From assembly GCA_002345215.1 (NCBI GenBank), contig DDVH01000004.1, positions 17,044-81,043 of the forward strand: a stretch of DNA of 64,000 nucleotides, in the 5' to 3' direction. Position 1 is the stretch's first letter. Each line of letters starts with the position of its first letter. Shown here piece by piece: positions 8,526 to 17,216 of the stretch. The position numbers and the translations under genes were made by a program. The notes under the pieces are model-generated. The model searched no databases. It was not told the DNA's origin and worked only from the letters and a program-made list of their open reading frames with translations. The DNA is from Anaerolineales bacterium UBA2317 (GTDB lineage Bacteria > Chloroflexota > Anaerolineae > Anaerolineales > Villigracilaceae).

Positions 8526-9776
8526 ATGGACACAAAAAATCTTCCACATGTCATCATCATTGGCGCGGGCTTTGCAGGGCTAGAAACCGCTCGCGGACTC
8601 GCCAACTCCCCTGTTCGCATCACACTCATTGATAAACGCAATCATCATCTTTTTCAGCCGTTGTTATATCAAGTAGCAATTGCAGGTTTGCTTCCGTCAC
8701 AAATCGCCAGTCCAGTGCGAACCATTTTTCGTAAACAAAAAAATCTCACTTTTCAAATGGGCGAAGTGACTGAAATAAATCTCAAAGAAAAATTTGTAAA
8801 ACTTGAAGGCTCGGCAATTGCGTATGATTATTTGGTTATTGCCGCAGGCGGGCGCACAAACTTTTTTGGTTTCGATACATTAGAACAACATGGCTTGCAA
8901 ATCAAAGACCTTGAAACCGCTGTAAAAACGCGCAATCATTTGCTTTCGATGTTTGAGCAAGCCAGCCACGAAGGTGATGCCGAAAAAAGAAAAGCAATGT
9001 TAACGTTTGTCATTGTCGGTGGTGGACCAACAGGCGTTGAAGCCGCAGGTGCATTGGCTGAATTAATTTCACATGTCATGCGAAAAGATTATTCAAAATT
9101 AAATCTCAAAGAAGCAAAAGTTATTTTGGTTGAAGCAGGTGCACATCTTATCAACCCGTATCCTGATGAATTACGTCAAGCCACGAAAAGATTGTTAGAA
9201 AAGAAAAAAGTTGAAATTCGTCTGAATACTAAAATGAAAAACTATAACGGTCAACGCGTTGATTTTGAAGATGGTTCATCTATCGAAACACAAACTTTGA
9301 TTTGGACTGCTGGCGCGAAAATGGTTGAAATATTTGACTCGCTTGGTGTGGAACAAGCCAGCATGGGGCGGGTGCGCGTCACTCCGACGTTACAACTGCC
9401 AGCATATCCCTCAGCATTCGTCATCGGGGATGCCGCTTTTCTCGTCAATGGAAATGGTCAACCCTTGCCCATGCTTTCGACAGTTGCGATTCAACAAGGC
9501 AAACATACTGCTAAAAATATTCGTCATGCAATTGCAAATAAAGATTTACTTGAGTTTCATTATAAAGACCCAGGTCTATTAGCCACCATCGGACGTAACG
9601 CCGCCGTTGCCAGAATCTTCGGCATTTCATTCAGCGGATTCATTGCATGGGTAATTTGGGTCTTCTTACATATCTATCGCATCATCGGTTTTCGTAACCG
9701 CATTATCGTCATGTTCAACTGGGCGTGGGATTATTTCTTCTATGACAATCAAGTGAGGTTGATTACGAAGGAATAA
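8526..9776 (+). CDS. ndh: type II NADH:quinone oxidoreductase (NDH-2)
   Basis: 416 residues. FAD-binding GAGFAGLETARGL (12-24), the NDH-2 signature NHHLFQPLLYQVA (about 41-53), and the NADH-binding VGGGPTGVEAAGALAEL (about 164-180). The amphipathic C-terminus, IYRIIGFRNRIIVMFNW, is where NDH-2 enzymes attach to the membrane. It passes electrons from NADH to quinone without pumping protons. The upstream promoter carries a Rex-like site. GAGG at 8517-8520 serves as the SD. It stands alone, ended by a heptamer-built hairpin. Confidence 0.93.
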   Translation: MDTKNLPHVIIIGAGFAGLETARGLANSPVRITLIDKRNHHLFQPLLYQVAIAGLLPSQIASPVRTIFRKQKNLTFQMGEVTEINLKEKFVKLEGSAIAYDYLVIAAGGRTNFFGFDTLEQHGLQIKDLETAVKTRNHLLSMFEQASHEGDAEKRKAMLTFVIVGGGPTGVEAAGALAELISHVMRKDYSKLNLKEAKVILVEAGAHLINPYPDELRQATKRLLEKKKVEIRLNTKMKNYNGQRVDFEDGSSIETQTLIWTAGAKMVEIFDSLGVEQASMGRVRVTPTLQLPAYPSAFVIGDAAFLVNGNGQPLPMLSTVAIQQGKHTAKNIRHAIANKDLLEFHYKDPGLLATIGRNAAVARIFGISFSGFIAWVIWVFLHIYRIIGFRNRIIVMFNWAWDYFFYDNQVRLITKE

Positions 9777-9779
9777 AAA

Positions 9780-9828
9780 TCTTTCCTCTTTCTTCTTTCT
9801 AAAATGAAAGATGAAAGAGGAAAGAAAT
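9780..9828. repeat. heptamer repeats forming an inverted repeat
   Basis: A CTTTC-based array (TCTTTCC, TCTTTCT, TCTTTCT) at 9780-9800 is followed by its near complement (GAAAGAT, GAAAGAG, GAAAGAA), giving a hairpin of about 18 bp with a short loop. The left 20 bases (9780-9799) are identical to 19070-19089 inside the E2 gene. The hairpin may stop ndh transcription, but it lacks a clean T run. Confidence 0.65.
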
Positions 9829-9877
9829 GTTGAAATACAGAATCAATTATCCCCTTAAGAATGAAGCGGGTTTTATC

Positions 9878-10429
9878 TTAAGTTATCATGTCATCATTAC
9901 GTCGGAAAGCGCGAACCATTGCAAATGTAAAAATAATCGAAGTGATAATCATTGCGGGAATGACAAGCACAGGCATGAGCCAGCGTTCACTGGCTTTGTT
10001 GATTTGAGCATTATTTGGATTTTCAGGATTATATAAAACGCGCACTTCTTCACCAATTTCATATTCAGGTGGGTAAGAAGCATTATCACCGTCAAATGTA
10101 TAAGTTTGTCCATTGGCTTGAAATTCGATGACAGGAGAATATACACAACATCCACCTTCTGTTGAACTACTTTCTTCAAGTTCAATAACAATGCCTGTAG
10201 TCGTTTCACCATTTTGACCTAAATTATATGAGTTGTATGCGGCGTAAGCACCCCATAAACAAAACGCAAGGAAAAATAAATTTCCAAGAATTGTGGCACA
10301 GCCGATATATAAACGATTTACTCCGCTGGCAACTTTTTCGGCAGTGTTGGCAAGTTTGTTTACATTTTTATCAAAACTTTTTTCGTATTTATCTACGGCA
10401 TCATCTAGTTTTTTATCAAAGTTACTCAT
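9878..10429 (-). CDS. DUF3592 membrane protein
   Basis: 183 residues. An N-terminal charged, possibly helical segment with repeated DKxxDK spacing (1-35), a first membrane helix (about 41-66), then a beta-rich region with GIVIELEES, YSPVIEFQANGQTYTF and GEEVRVLYNPENP that defines DUF3592, and a second helix near 150-170. Function unknown. AAGGAGATCCC precedes the ATG. It is transcribed alone on the minus strand, convergent with ndh. Confidence 0.82.
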   Translation of the reverse strand: MSNFDKKLDDAVDKYEKSFDKNVNKLANTAEKVASGVNRLYIGCATILGNLFFLAFCLWGAYAAYNSYNLGQNGETTTGIVIELEESSSTEGGCCVYSPVIEFQANGQTYTFDGDNASYPPEYEIGEEVRVLYNPENPNNAQINKASERWLMPVLVIPAMIITSIIFTFAMVRAFRRNDDMIT

Positions 10430-10506
10430 GGGATCTCCTTATGAAGTAATTTGATTGTATGACCTGCCCTCGTTTTTTTCAGTCACCCATAAGACCCATC
10501 TATTGA

Positions 10507-11079
10507 TTATGTATCATACTGACCCACGTCCAAAATTTCGTTAGAGAGATAATACGTTTGGGCAGGGAGGAGTAAATGTTTTCTTTGCCAAGTCGCATAA
10601 ACGGTCGTGCAACGGTCGCGGGGTAATCTTTTGATTAATGATGAATCATACAAAAGAATGGAGCGGTTGGTGATTTTTTCAATCACTGTCCAATGGTCGT
10701 GATAGCCTTGTAAACCTAAGATGATGGCACGCCCGGGGGTGCCATCTAAAAAGCGTTGCATAGATTTCCAGAATGTGGTTAGGTCTGGGTTGTGGATACC
10801 GCGAAAAGGGATTTGTACGTTGGAGATGCGTTTTTTGCCTACAACTTTTTTTAGGATAACCAACATCTCTGTATGGATGATGCCGTCAATGAGAAATTTG
10901 CTCAACAAGCCACGCCGAGCAAGATAATGAATCAGGCTGTTGAATAGTTGCTGTGATTCTTCGTCTGTGGAATGGTTGACGAATCGCTCGGCGTTGATGA
11001 TGCTATACAAGCCGCAGAGTGAGTCTAAGCCGCCTTGTTGAAATGGGGGATACCCCAAAAGTGATTTTTCTGGTGACAT
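10507..11079 (-). CDS. putative papain-like (C39-type) cysteine peptidase-fold protein
   Basis: 190 residues, no signal peptide. It begins FQQGGLDSLCGLYSIINA, and downstream has HDHWTVI and LLYDSS. Gln15, Cys22, His129 and Asp145 fall in the order and spacing of a papain-like catalytic set. I recognise the GLDSLCGLYS pattern as belonging to a small bacterial family of unknown job. It is the third gene of an MBL hydrolase - NhaA operon (16 bp behind nhaA). Peptidase, amidase or transglutaminase-like activity are all possible; this is inference from motifs. Confidence 0.6.
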   Translation of the reverse strand: MSPEKSLLGYPPFQQGGLDSLCGLYSIINAERFVNHSTDEESQQLFNSLIHYLARRGLLSKFLIDGIIHTEMLVILKKVVGKKRISNVQIPFRGIHNPDLTTFWKSMQRFLDGTPGRAIILGLQGYHDHWTVIEKITNRSILLYDSSLIKRLPRDRCTTVYATWQRKHLLLPAQTYYLSNEILDVGQYDT

Positions 11080-11095
11080 ATCTTAAGCATATAAA

Positions 11096-12424
11096 TTAAT
11101 CGTCTTGGTCTTTTTTTTCGGATTTTGAAAAATACCCTAGGAACACGTACCCAACAATACCCGAAATAAAAGAGGCGATTAATATTCCAAATTTTGCTGA
11201 GGTAAGTAATTCTTCGTCAGCGAAGGCGAGCCCGGCAATAAATAACGACATGGTGAAGCCGATGCCGGCTAAGCAACTTACGCCATAAATCTGTTTCCAT
11301 GAAATATTTTGTGGGAGTTCTGCTAATCCGCTTTTGACGGCGATGTAAACGAAGGAGAAAATTCCGACTTGTTTTCCAACGACTAAACCAAAGATGATGC
11401 CAAGTGTGACTGGATTGAGCAATGACATATCACTGGATAAAGTTACCCCAGCATTGGCTAATGCAAAAATCGGCATGATGAGGAAGCTGACATACGGATG
11501 TAGACTGTGTTCTAGTCTTTGAAGTGGGGCTTGTGCTTGTTCGGCTTGTTTTTCAATCACTTCTACAATGGATTGTTGAGCGAGGTTCAAGTTTTTGCCT
11601 TGATCTCGTTTTAGAAATCTGTTTAATAAATCTTGGCTTCTATTTACAAATTCTTCTTCATTGATTCTTGAATAGGCTGGTATGGTAAATGCTAATAGCA
11701 CACCTGCTATGGTGGCGTGAACGCCAGATTTTAAGAAGGCTACCCACAGAATGATGCCTAATAGGTGATAAATTGGTAGAAACCGTATATCAAGTTTGTT
11801 AAGTGCAAGTAATATGATGAATACGATTGCGGCAAGCCCAAGCCATACCCACATAATTTCTGATGTGTAAAAAATAGCAATGACGAGTACTGCACCGAGG
11901 TCATCTACGATGGCGAGGGCGGTGAGGAAAATTTTTAATGCTAATGGTGCTTGCCGACCTAACAACGCTAAGACTCCTAATGCAAAGGCAATATCGGTTG
12001 CCATAGGAATGCCCCAGCCTCTGATACTAGTTTGACCTAAATTAAATACCGTGTAAATTAAAGCAGGCAATACCATACCACCTAGCGCGGCGGCAATGGC
12101 AATGGATGCTTTTTTAGGTGTGCGTAATTCGCCCATTAATAGTTCGCGTTTGATTTCTAACCCAACGACGAAGAAGAAGATTGCCATGAGCCCGTCGTTA
12201 ATCCAAAGCAGTAAAGATTTTGAAATATTAAATGCTTCGATGCCAACTGTAAATTTTGTGTTCCATAAGTTGTAATAGCTATTTGCAAAAGATGAATTTG
12301 CCCAAATAAGGGCTATTAACATACAGGCTAGCAATACAATGCCGCCTGATGTCTCTTGCTGAATAAATTGTTGAATTGGAGAAATTATTCTATCTACAAC
12401 TTTGCGTGACTTCGTTTTTGCCAT
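11096..12424 (-). CDS. nhaA: NhaA Na+/H+ antiporter
   Basis: 442 residues and about twelve hydrophobic helices. NhaA hallmarks are LMAIFFFVVGLEIKREL (about 76-92), MATDIAFALGVL (near 140) and the ion-binding double aspartate in ALAIVDDLGAVLVIA. The antiporter exchanges protons for sodium across the cytoplasmic membrane and sets internal pH and salt. A hydrophilic stretch of about 45 residues (roughly 265-310) between helices is longer than in E. coli NhaA. It is the middle gene of a three-gene minus-strand operon. Confidence 0.95.
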   Translation of the reverse strand: MAKTKSRKVVDRIISPIQQFIQQETSGGIVLLACMLIALIWANSSFANSYYNLWNTKFTVGIEAFNISKSLLLWINDGLMAIFFFVVGLEIKRELLMGELRTPKKASIAIAAALGGMVLPALIYTVFNLGQTSIRGWGIPMATDIAFALGVLALLGRQAPLALKIFLTALAIVDDLGAVLVIAIFYTSEIMWVWLGLAAIVFIILLALNKLDIRFLPIYHLLGIILWVAFLKSGVHATIAGVLLAFTIPAYSRINEEEFVNRSQDLLNRFLKRDQGKNLNLAQQSIVEVIEKQAEQAQAPLQRLEHSLHPYVSFLIMPIFALANAGVTLSSDMSLLNPVTLGIIFGLVVGKQVGIFSFVYIAVKSGLAELPQNISWKQIYGVSCLAGIGFTMSLFIAGLAFADEELLTSAKFGILIASFISGIVGYVFLGYFSKSEKKDQDD

Positions 12425-12439
12425 CGTTGCTCTTCCTTT

Positions 12440-13276
12440 TTAGTTACCGGTAAATTGTGTTAGTAAACTTCTTAAATTGCGGCGATGTAATGTCTCGGCT
12501 AAGCCACCGAGATATACCCGACTCTTTCCACAATCTTCAATCGTAATTTCTTCAATCAACTCTTCGGCATTTTTGCGTTTGGATACAGATTTGACTGCTT
12601 TTTTAATATTATTTAAGTAATTTGAGTTTTCTTTAATGGCGGCATCAATTTCACCGCGCAAAATAATATCGCCATGTCCTTGAATAATATTTTCAAGTTC
12701 CATGCGCCCAATCTTTTTGACGGATGCAATCATGTCATCCACGTCGCCATCTACAATGTAGGGAAGCGGCATGAAGGCATCACCGGCGAATAAGACTCGG
12801 TCTTCTTCGACTAAAATAGAAATGCCGTCGTTGCTGTGACCAAATGAGGGAAACAGAATCAAGTTTTTCTTCCCGACTCGAAGTGTCATTTCCCCGGAGG
12901 TAAAGGTCTCATGTGGGGGAACAATCTTCACTTGGCGCAGGCTTTGATTCTGTTTTTGCGAAGCCTCTAAAGATGGAATGCCTTGCTCAATCAAATATTC
13001 GCGGCATTTAGAATGCCCAACCACAACGGCACCGGGGAAAAAACAATTTCCCCAGCAATGGTCGGCATGATAGTGTGTGTTAATCACATAACGAACTTGC
13101 ACACCCAATTCATGTTCAATAAACTCGCGCATTGCCATCGTTTCTTCGGGCAAGGCAAGTGTATCAATCACCACTGCCCATTGCGGACCGACAATCACGC
13201 CGGCCGTCACTTGCGCGTATATTTCACTTTGAAACCAAAAAACATTTTCTGAAACTCGTTCTCTATGCATTTGCAA
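12440..13276 (-). CDS. metallo-beta-lactamase-fold hydrolase
   Basis: 278 residues. The two-metal site is complete: NTHYHADHCWGN (HxHxDH), FGHSNDG, FAGDAFM and GHGDII. It resembles glyoxalase II/SoxH-like hydrolases rather than a true lactamase; the substrate is unknown. It is the first gene of the operon, 15 bp before nhaA, with its own promoter and inverted repeat upstream. A cytosolic enzyme is likely because no signal peptide is present. Confidence 0.88.
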   Translation of the reverse strand: MQMHRERVSENVFWFQSEIYAQVTAGVIVGPQWAVVIDTLALPEETMAMREFIEHELGVQVRYVINTHYHADHCWGNCFFPGAVVVGHSKCREYLIEQGIPSLEASQKQNQSLRQVKIVPPHETFTSGEMTLRVGKKNLILFPSFGHSNDGISILVEEDRVLFAGDAFMPLPYIVDGDVDDMIASVKKIGRMELENIIQGHGDIILRGEIDAAIKENSNYLNNIKKAVKSVSKRKNAEELIEEITIEDCGKSRVYLGGLAETLHRRNLRSLLTQFTGN

Positions 13277-13287
13277 ACCCTTCTGTT

Positions 13288-13333
13288 AAATTTAAGTGTA
13301 GTAGTTAATAGCACACTATGACTTAAATTTCAA
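13288..13333 (-). promoter_or_regulatory. promoter of the MBL-nhaA operon with inverted repeat
   Basis: On the minus strand, TTGAAA (13328-13333), 17 bp, TATTAA (13305-13310). Arms AAATTTAAGT (13288-13297) and ACTTAAATTT (13321-13330) form a perfect 10-bp inverted repeat whose right arm overlaps the -35 and whose left arm lies past the start point. An inner AGTGT/ACACT pair extends it. A repressor or looping site is plausible; the regulator is not in sight. Confidence 0.55.
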
Positions 13334-13432
13334 GTTGACTAGACAAATACATTGTGCCTGATTTTTTTTTCAACCGCATCGATTCTTATTTATGCCTGTT
13401 TTTCCCGCGTTAAGTTTTTTCTATTCTTATAC

Positions 13433-13467
13433 AAAACTCCGAGGTCTTCAAGACCTCGGAGTTTTTG
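13433..13467. terminator. strong bidirectional terminator, copy 1
   Basis: ACTCCGAGGTC/GACCTCGGAGT stem flanked by A and T runs, directly after the lpd stop. All 35 bases are identical to the terminator at 38911-38945. Confidence 0.9.
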
Positions 13468-13469
13468 AA

Positions 13470-14858
13470 CTATATATGTATCGGCTGACCTTCAGCCCCA
13501 TGCGCTGCTTCCATCAATGTTTCTGAAAGCGTTGGGTGAGCATGGACATTTCTTGCAATTTCATGTGGAGTTAGTTCCATCATTCTTGCAAGTGTTAATT
13601 CGGGTAATAGCTCAGTCACTTCTGGACCAATCATGTGTGCGCCGAGAATCTCGCCATATTTTTCATCCATGATGATTTTTACAAAACCTGCATAATCACC
13701 AAGTCCCAATGCTTTACCATTGGCTTGGAAGGGGAAGCGACCGACTTTGATGTTGAATCCTTTTTCGCGCGCTTGAGCCTCTGTAAATCCGAATGAAGCG
13801 ACTTGCGGATGACAATATGTGGCGCGTGGCATCATGTCATAATCTAAAGTGACAGTTTCATGCCCGCCAATATTTTCAGCACACACAATTCCCATTGCGG
13901 AGCCAACATGAGCAAGCATTAATTTTCCAGTCACATCACCGATTGCCCAAATGTTTGGGACATTCGTCTGCATTTTTTCATTGATTTCGATAAAGCCACG
14001 GTCACTGACTTTAACACCCGCCGCTTCAAGACCTAAGTTCTTGCTGTTCGGTGTAAATGAAGTTGCGATCAACACCTGTTCCACTTCCAGCATTTCATCA
14101 GGTAATTTGACTTTGACAGTTTTCCCAGAAGCAACGATAGATTCAAACTTAACGCCAGTTTTGATTTTGATTCCAGCTTTGGTTAATTCTTTGGTTAACT
14201 CTTTGCTGATTTCTTCATCTTCTCTCGGCAAAACTCTTGGAAGCAATTCAACAATTGTTACATCTACACCATACGAATTCCAAATGGTTGCAAACTCCAC
14301 ACCAATTGCACCAGCACCGACAATCACGACAGATTTTGGAAGCCAATCTTGCATAATCGCTTCAACATAGGTGACAATTTGTTTGCCATCAATTTTTACA
14401 TTGGGTAATGTGGCGGCACTCGCACCTGTGGCAATAATGATATTTTTTGCTTTGAGTTCGGTGTTTTTTCCGTCATTTCCTGCAACTGCCAAAGTATCTT
14501 TTGATTTGAAAGTTGCTGAACCCATAAAAACTGTGATGTTATTCTTCTTCATCAAAAAGCCAATGCCTTTGACGAGTCTTTCAGAATTTGAACGTGAGCG
14601 TTTGAATGCCACACTGTAATCTAATTTCAAATTATCAAATGTGAAGCCGAAATCTTTACCACGTTCTCGCAACGTATGAGCAACTTCCGCATTTTTGAGT
14701 AATGATTTTGATGGAATACATCCGATATTCAAACAAACGCCACCCATCCATTGTTTATCAACGATTGCAACTTTCTGTTTCAATTGTGCGGCACGAATCG
14801 CGGCGACATATCCCGCAGGTCCTGCACCAACTACAACGAGGTCAAAATTTTCTGCCAT
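13470..14858 (-). CDS. lpdA: dihydrolipoamide dehydrogenase (E3)
   Basis: 462 residues. FAD-binding VVVGAGPAGYVAAIRAAQL, the redox disulfide in GGVCLNIGCIPSKSLL (about 40-55), NAD-binding VVIVGAGAIGVEFA (about 175), and the C-terminal dimer-interface HAHPTLSETL with the catalytic His. It reoxidises lipoyl groups of 2-oxoacid dehydrogenase complexes, producing NADH. The matching E1 and E2 genes lie on the same strand 3.5 kb upstream but in a separate transcript. ATG at 14858 has an AGGAG upstream. Confidence 0.95.
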   Translation of the reverse strand: MAENFDLVVVGAGPAGYVAAIRAAQLKQKVAIVDKQWMGGVCLNIGCIPSKSLLKNAEVAHTLRERGKDFGFTFDNLKLDYSVAFKRSRSNSERLVKGIGFLMKKNNITVFMGSATFKSKDTLAVAGNDGKNTELKAKNIIIATGASAATLPNVKIDGKQIVTYVEAIMQDWLPKSVVIVGAGAIGVEFATIWNSYGVDVTIVELLPRVLPREDEEISKELTKELTKAGIKIKTGVKFESIVASGKTVKVKLPDEMLEVEQVLIATSFTPNSKNLGLEAAGVKVSDRGFIEINEKMQTNVPNIWAIGDVTGKLMLAHVGSAMGIVCAENIGGHETVTLDYDMMPRATYCHPQVASFGFTEAQAREKGFNIKVGRFPFQANGKALGLGDYAGFVKIIMDEKYGEILGAHMIGPEVTELLPELTLARMMELTPHEIARNVHAHPTLSETLMEAAHGAEGQPIHI

Positions 14859-14880
14859 GAGAAATATTCTCCTAAATATA

Positions 14881-14913
14881 AAAAGGTTAAGAGCATTATA
14901 CCCTTAACCTTTT
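14881..14913 (-). terminator. terminator after the SDR gene
   Basis: AAAAGGTTAAG (14881-14891) pairs with CTTAACCTTTT (14903-14913). On the minus strand the stem is followed by TTTTTATATTTA. It lies between the SDR stop and the lpdA SD. Confidence 0.75.
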
Positions 14914-14933
14914 TTATAGAATACATTTTTTCT

Positions 14934-15854
14934 TTAACTAGCAAGTGATGGTTTCAAGTAATGCTTTTTCAGTTCGGAAGCATACTTAGTACCAACCGTA
15001 TCTTTATTTTTTTCAAGCCATTCTCTTAAGCTAGTTTTACATCGAGCTGGTTCTGAAGAAATTAGGAGATTTGCCATTAACCCATCCACTTCTTCAGGAG
15101 TAAGCAATACATCCCGTACAAACAAACTTAAGAATTGTGCGGCAGTAAGAGCTAATCTTGGATGAGCATGGAAAATATAGGGATTTTTCCCAATGGTTTT
15201 TCCAATCGTTTCTACTAACTCGTCAAAAGTGAAAACATCTGGACCAACTGCATCCCAAATGAAATTCTCATTTCTAGATGCTGCTTCAATCGCAAGGTCT
15301 GCCAAATCTTCAATATAAACGGGTTGAATTTTGTATTTTCCGTCGCCCATCTGGAGGAAGAAAGGAAATCGTCTTACTAAATAAGCAATATTGTTGATGA
15401 GAATATCCTCAATCCCAAATAACACAGTAGGGCGTAGGATTGCATATGACATTCCACTTTCAATCACTGTTTTTTCATTTTCAGCTTTTCCCCAATAGTA
15501 AGGCAAATGGGATTTTGCATCCGGATTGGCAATACTAATATGTACAACTCTTCTAACTCCAACAGATTTTGCTGCCTTAATTAATTTACGAGTATTTTCC
15601 ACTGCGTTGGGTTGCGTATTTTTGCCCCAGTCAAATCGAACCCAATAGGTGTTGTAAAAAGTATCCACACCTTCTAAAGCTTTAGCTGTCTCTTTTTCAT
15701 TGAAGTTTAGTGGATAGGCTTTTACTTTGTTATCAAATATTGCACTTCTCTCAGGGTGGTTGGTCAAAGTAATGACTTCATGCCCTTGAGCAAGCAAACG
15801 ACGGGTAATATATTTTCCTGAATAACTAAACGCACCTGTAACTGCGATTTTCAT
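14934..15854 (-). CDS. NmrA-like NAD(P)-binding SDR protein
   Basis: 306 residues. N-terminal TGAFSYSGKYITRRLLAQGHEV (variant GxxxxG), VRRVVHISIANP, and a C-terminal part typical of NmrA/atypical SDRs related to the complex I NDUFA9 family. There is no clear YxxxK pair, so it may act as a sensor or reductase of unknown substrate. The frame opens at 15890, but AAAGGAGAT just before the ATG at 15854 decides the start. It lies 79 bp downstream of a GbsR-type regulator with a strong operator, so it is probably what that regulator controls. Confidence 0.8.
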   Translation of the reverse strand: MKIAVTGAFSYSGKYITRRLLAQGHEVITLTNHPERSAIFDNKVKAYPLNFNEKETAKALEGVDTFYNTYWVRFDWGKNTQPNAVENTRKLIKAAKSVGVRRVVHISIANPDAKSHLPYYWGKAENEKTVIESGMSYAILRPTVLFGIEDILINNIAYLVRRFPFFLQMGDGKYKIQPVYIEDLADLAIEAASRNENFIWDAVGPDVFTFDELVETIGKTIGKNPYIFHAHPRLALTAAQFLSLFVRDVLLTPEEVDGLMANLLISSEPARCKTSLREWLEKNKDTVGTKYASELKKHYLKPSLAS

Positions 15855-15933
15855 ATAAATCTCCTTTTGTAAAATAGGAACACTAAGCAAACCGCTCTAG
15901 AATCGGCTTGTTTTCAACTATATAAATATTTCT

Positions 15934-16461
15934 TTATTTCAAAATTTTTATTACGCTTTGTACTGTATTTATTCCTAAACTATCTAGCCTCGAAATTGCA
16001 CGAGTAATATTATCTATTGCATCAAAAAAATCTTGCAAGGCCTTTAATCGTTCAATCAAAAATGCTCTTTCTTTCTTATCAAAGGAACCTTCACCAGATT
16101 CCAATTGATTTAAAGTTTCTTTTACGGAGTTAATTGCACGATCAAATTCATTATTTTGGCGACCTTTGAGGATTGTTTGAACAGATTTATAGAAATCTGA
16201 TTCTGCCTCATAGTAATCTTTGCGATCAGCAATTCTTGTGACGGGATGAATTAATCCCATACGAGTAAGCGTGCGAACATTGGTGCTGATTGAGCCTTTT
16301 GTTAAGCCTGTACTTTCAACAATTTCATCCAATGAAAGGGGAGTAGAGGAAGAATAAAGTACAGCGAAGATTGCCCCCATAGCTTTTGGGAATCCCCAAA
16401 ATTGGCTGATGCCGCTCATACCTTCAACAAAGTTTTGTTTAATTTGATTACTTGTGGTCAC
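15934..16461 (-). CDS. GbsR/MarR-type transcriptional regulator
   Basis: 175 residues from a GTG start. Family pattern: FVEGMSGISQFWGFPKAMGAIFAVLYSS, then the winged-helix LDEIVESTGLTKGSISTNVRTL (about 46-67), and a C-terminal coiled-coil-like dimer region. GbsR-type proteins often answer to osmolytes such as choline, but the ligand here is unknown. The longest frame begins at 16515, upstream of the -10 and operator, so it cannot be the transcript's start; GTG 16461 has GAGG four bases upstream. It heads a two-gene operon with the SDR. Confidence 0.8.
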   Translation of the reverse strand: MTTSNQIKQNFVEGMSGISQFWGFPKAMGAIFAVLYSSSTPLSLDEIVESTGLTKGSISTNVRTLTRMGLIHPVTRIADRKDYYEAESDFYKSVQTILKGRQNNEFDRAINSVKETLNQLESGEGSFDKKERAFLIERLKALQDFFDAIDNITRAISRLDSLGINTVQSVIKILK

Positions 16462-16476
16462 ATCGCCTCGTTTAGA

Positions 16477-16526
16477 ACGTTTAGTACTTACTAAACGTAG
16501 TATACACCAAACCACCGAAGAGTCAA
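16477..16526 (-). promoter_or_regulatory. promoter and perfect palindromic operator of the GbsR-type regulator
   Basis: On the minus strand, TTGACT (16521-16526), 16 bp, TATACT (16499-16504). Directly abutting the -10, ACGTTTAGTA-N2-TACTAAACGT (16477-16498) is a perfect 10-2-10 palindrome covering the expected start point. Placement implies repression and autoregulation. Confidence 0.85.
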
Positions 16527-16531
16527 GGATA

Positions 16532-16559
16532 AAAAGACCTCTCGTCAGAGAGGTCTTTT
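16532..16559. terminator. bidirectional terminator after the dienelactone hydrolase gene
   Basis: AAAAGACCTCTC pairs with GAGAGGTCTTTT around a GTCA loop, right after the minus-strand stop at 16563. Confidence 0.85.
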
Positions 16560-16562
16560 AGA

Positions 16563-17207
16563 CTACAAACTTTTCTTCAAAAACTCAACAGTTCGCTCCC
16601 ATGCCAACTGCGCGGCAGCGGAGTCGTATTCAGGGCGGTCAGACTCGAAGAACCAATGGGCAACTCCAGGGTAGATGTGAAGCGTTGCATCCACGCCTGC
16701 TTTTTTAAACTCGGCGAATGTATTATCCACAAATTCGTTTGGTTCCCATTCATCATTATCACTATAATGCCCCATCACTTTTGATGTGACTTTTGCATAA
16801 TCAACGCCTTCATTTCCATAAAATAAAACCGTTGCACCAATTTCATCAGGCGTGTTCGATGCAAGCACCAATGCCCAAGCACCACCCATTGAAAAACCAA
16901 CCACACCAATCTTATTTTTAACTTTTTCACGCAAATAATTTTTTGCCGCCATCACTGTATCACCAACCAATTGACCATCACTTTTTTCCATCAACGCTTT
17001 GGCTTCATCAATTGTGTTTGCAATTTCACCATTTCGCAAATCAGGCGCGAGCACTGTAAAACCTTCTTTTGCAAGCCTGTCACAAAATTCTTTGAAGAAT
17101 GGTTTCAATCCCCACCACGCATGTAAAACCAAAATACCTGCACCACCACCATTTGCAAAATATGCATTCACTTGTTTGTCATTTACATTTAATTTGATGT
17201 CACTCAT
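16563..17207 (-). CDS. dienelactone hydrolase family protein
   Basis: 214 residues, alpha/beta hydrolase. VVGFSMGGAWAL holds the nucleophile elbow with Ser in place of the Cys found in classical dienelactone hydrolase. A late DNDEWEP aspartate and GVAHWFF histidine complete the triad, so it is probably an esterase or lactonase of unknown substrate. It lies 9 bp behind the GNAT gene and is closed by a terminator, so the two form a transcript under the GAAC-N4-GTTC promoter. Confidence 0.87.
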   Translation of the reverse strand: MSDIKLNVNDKQVNAYFANGGGAGILVLHAWWGLKPFFKEFCDRLAKEGFTVLAPDLRNGEIANTIDEAKALMEKSDGQLVGDTVMAAKNYLREKVKNKIGVVGFSMGGAWALVLASNTPDEIGATVLFYGNEGVDYAKVTSKVMGHYSDNDEWEPNEFVDNTFAEFKKAGVDATLHIYPGVAHWFFESDRPEYDSAAAQLAWERTVEFLKKSL

Positions 17208-17216
17208 GGTATTCTC

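Noticed and set aside
16462..16515. Longer start for the GbsR-type regulator at 16515
   Set aside because: It lies upstream of the -10 and operator; the transcript cannot include it.
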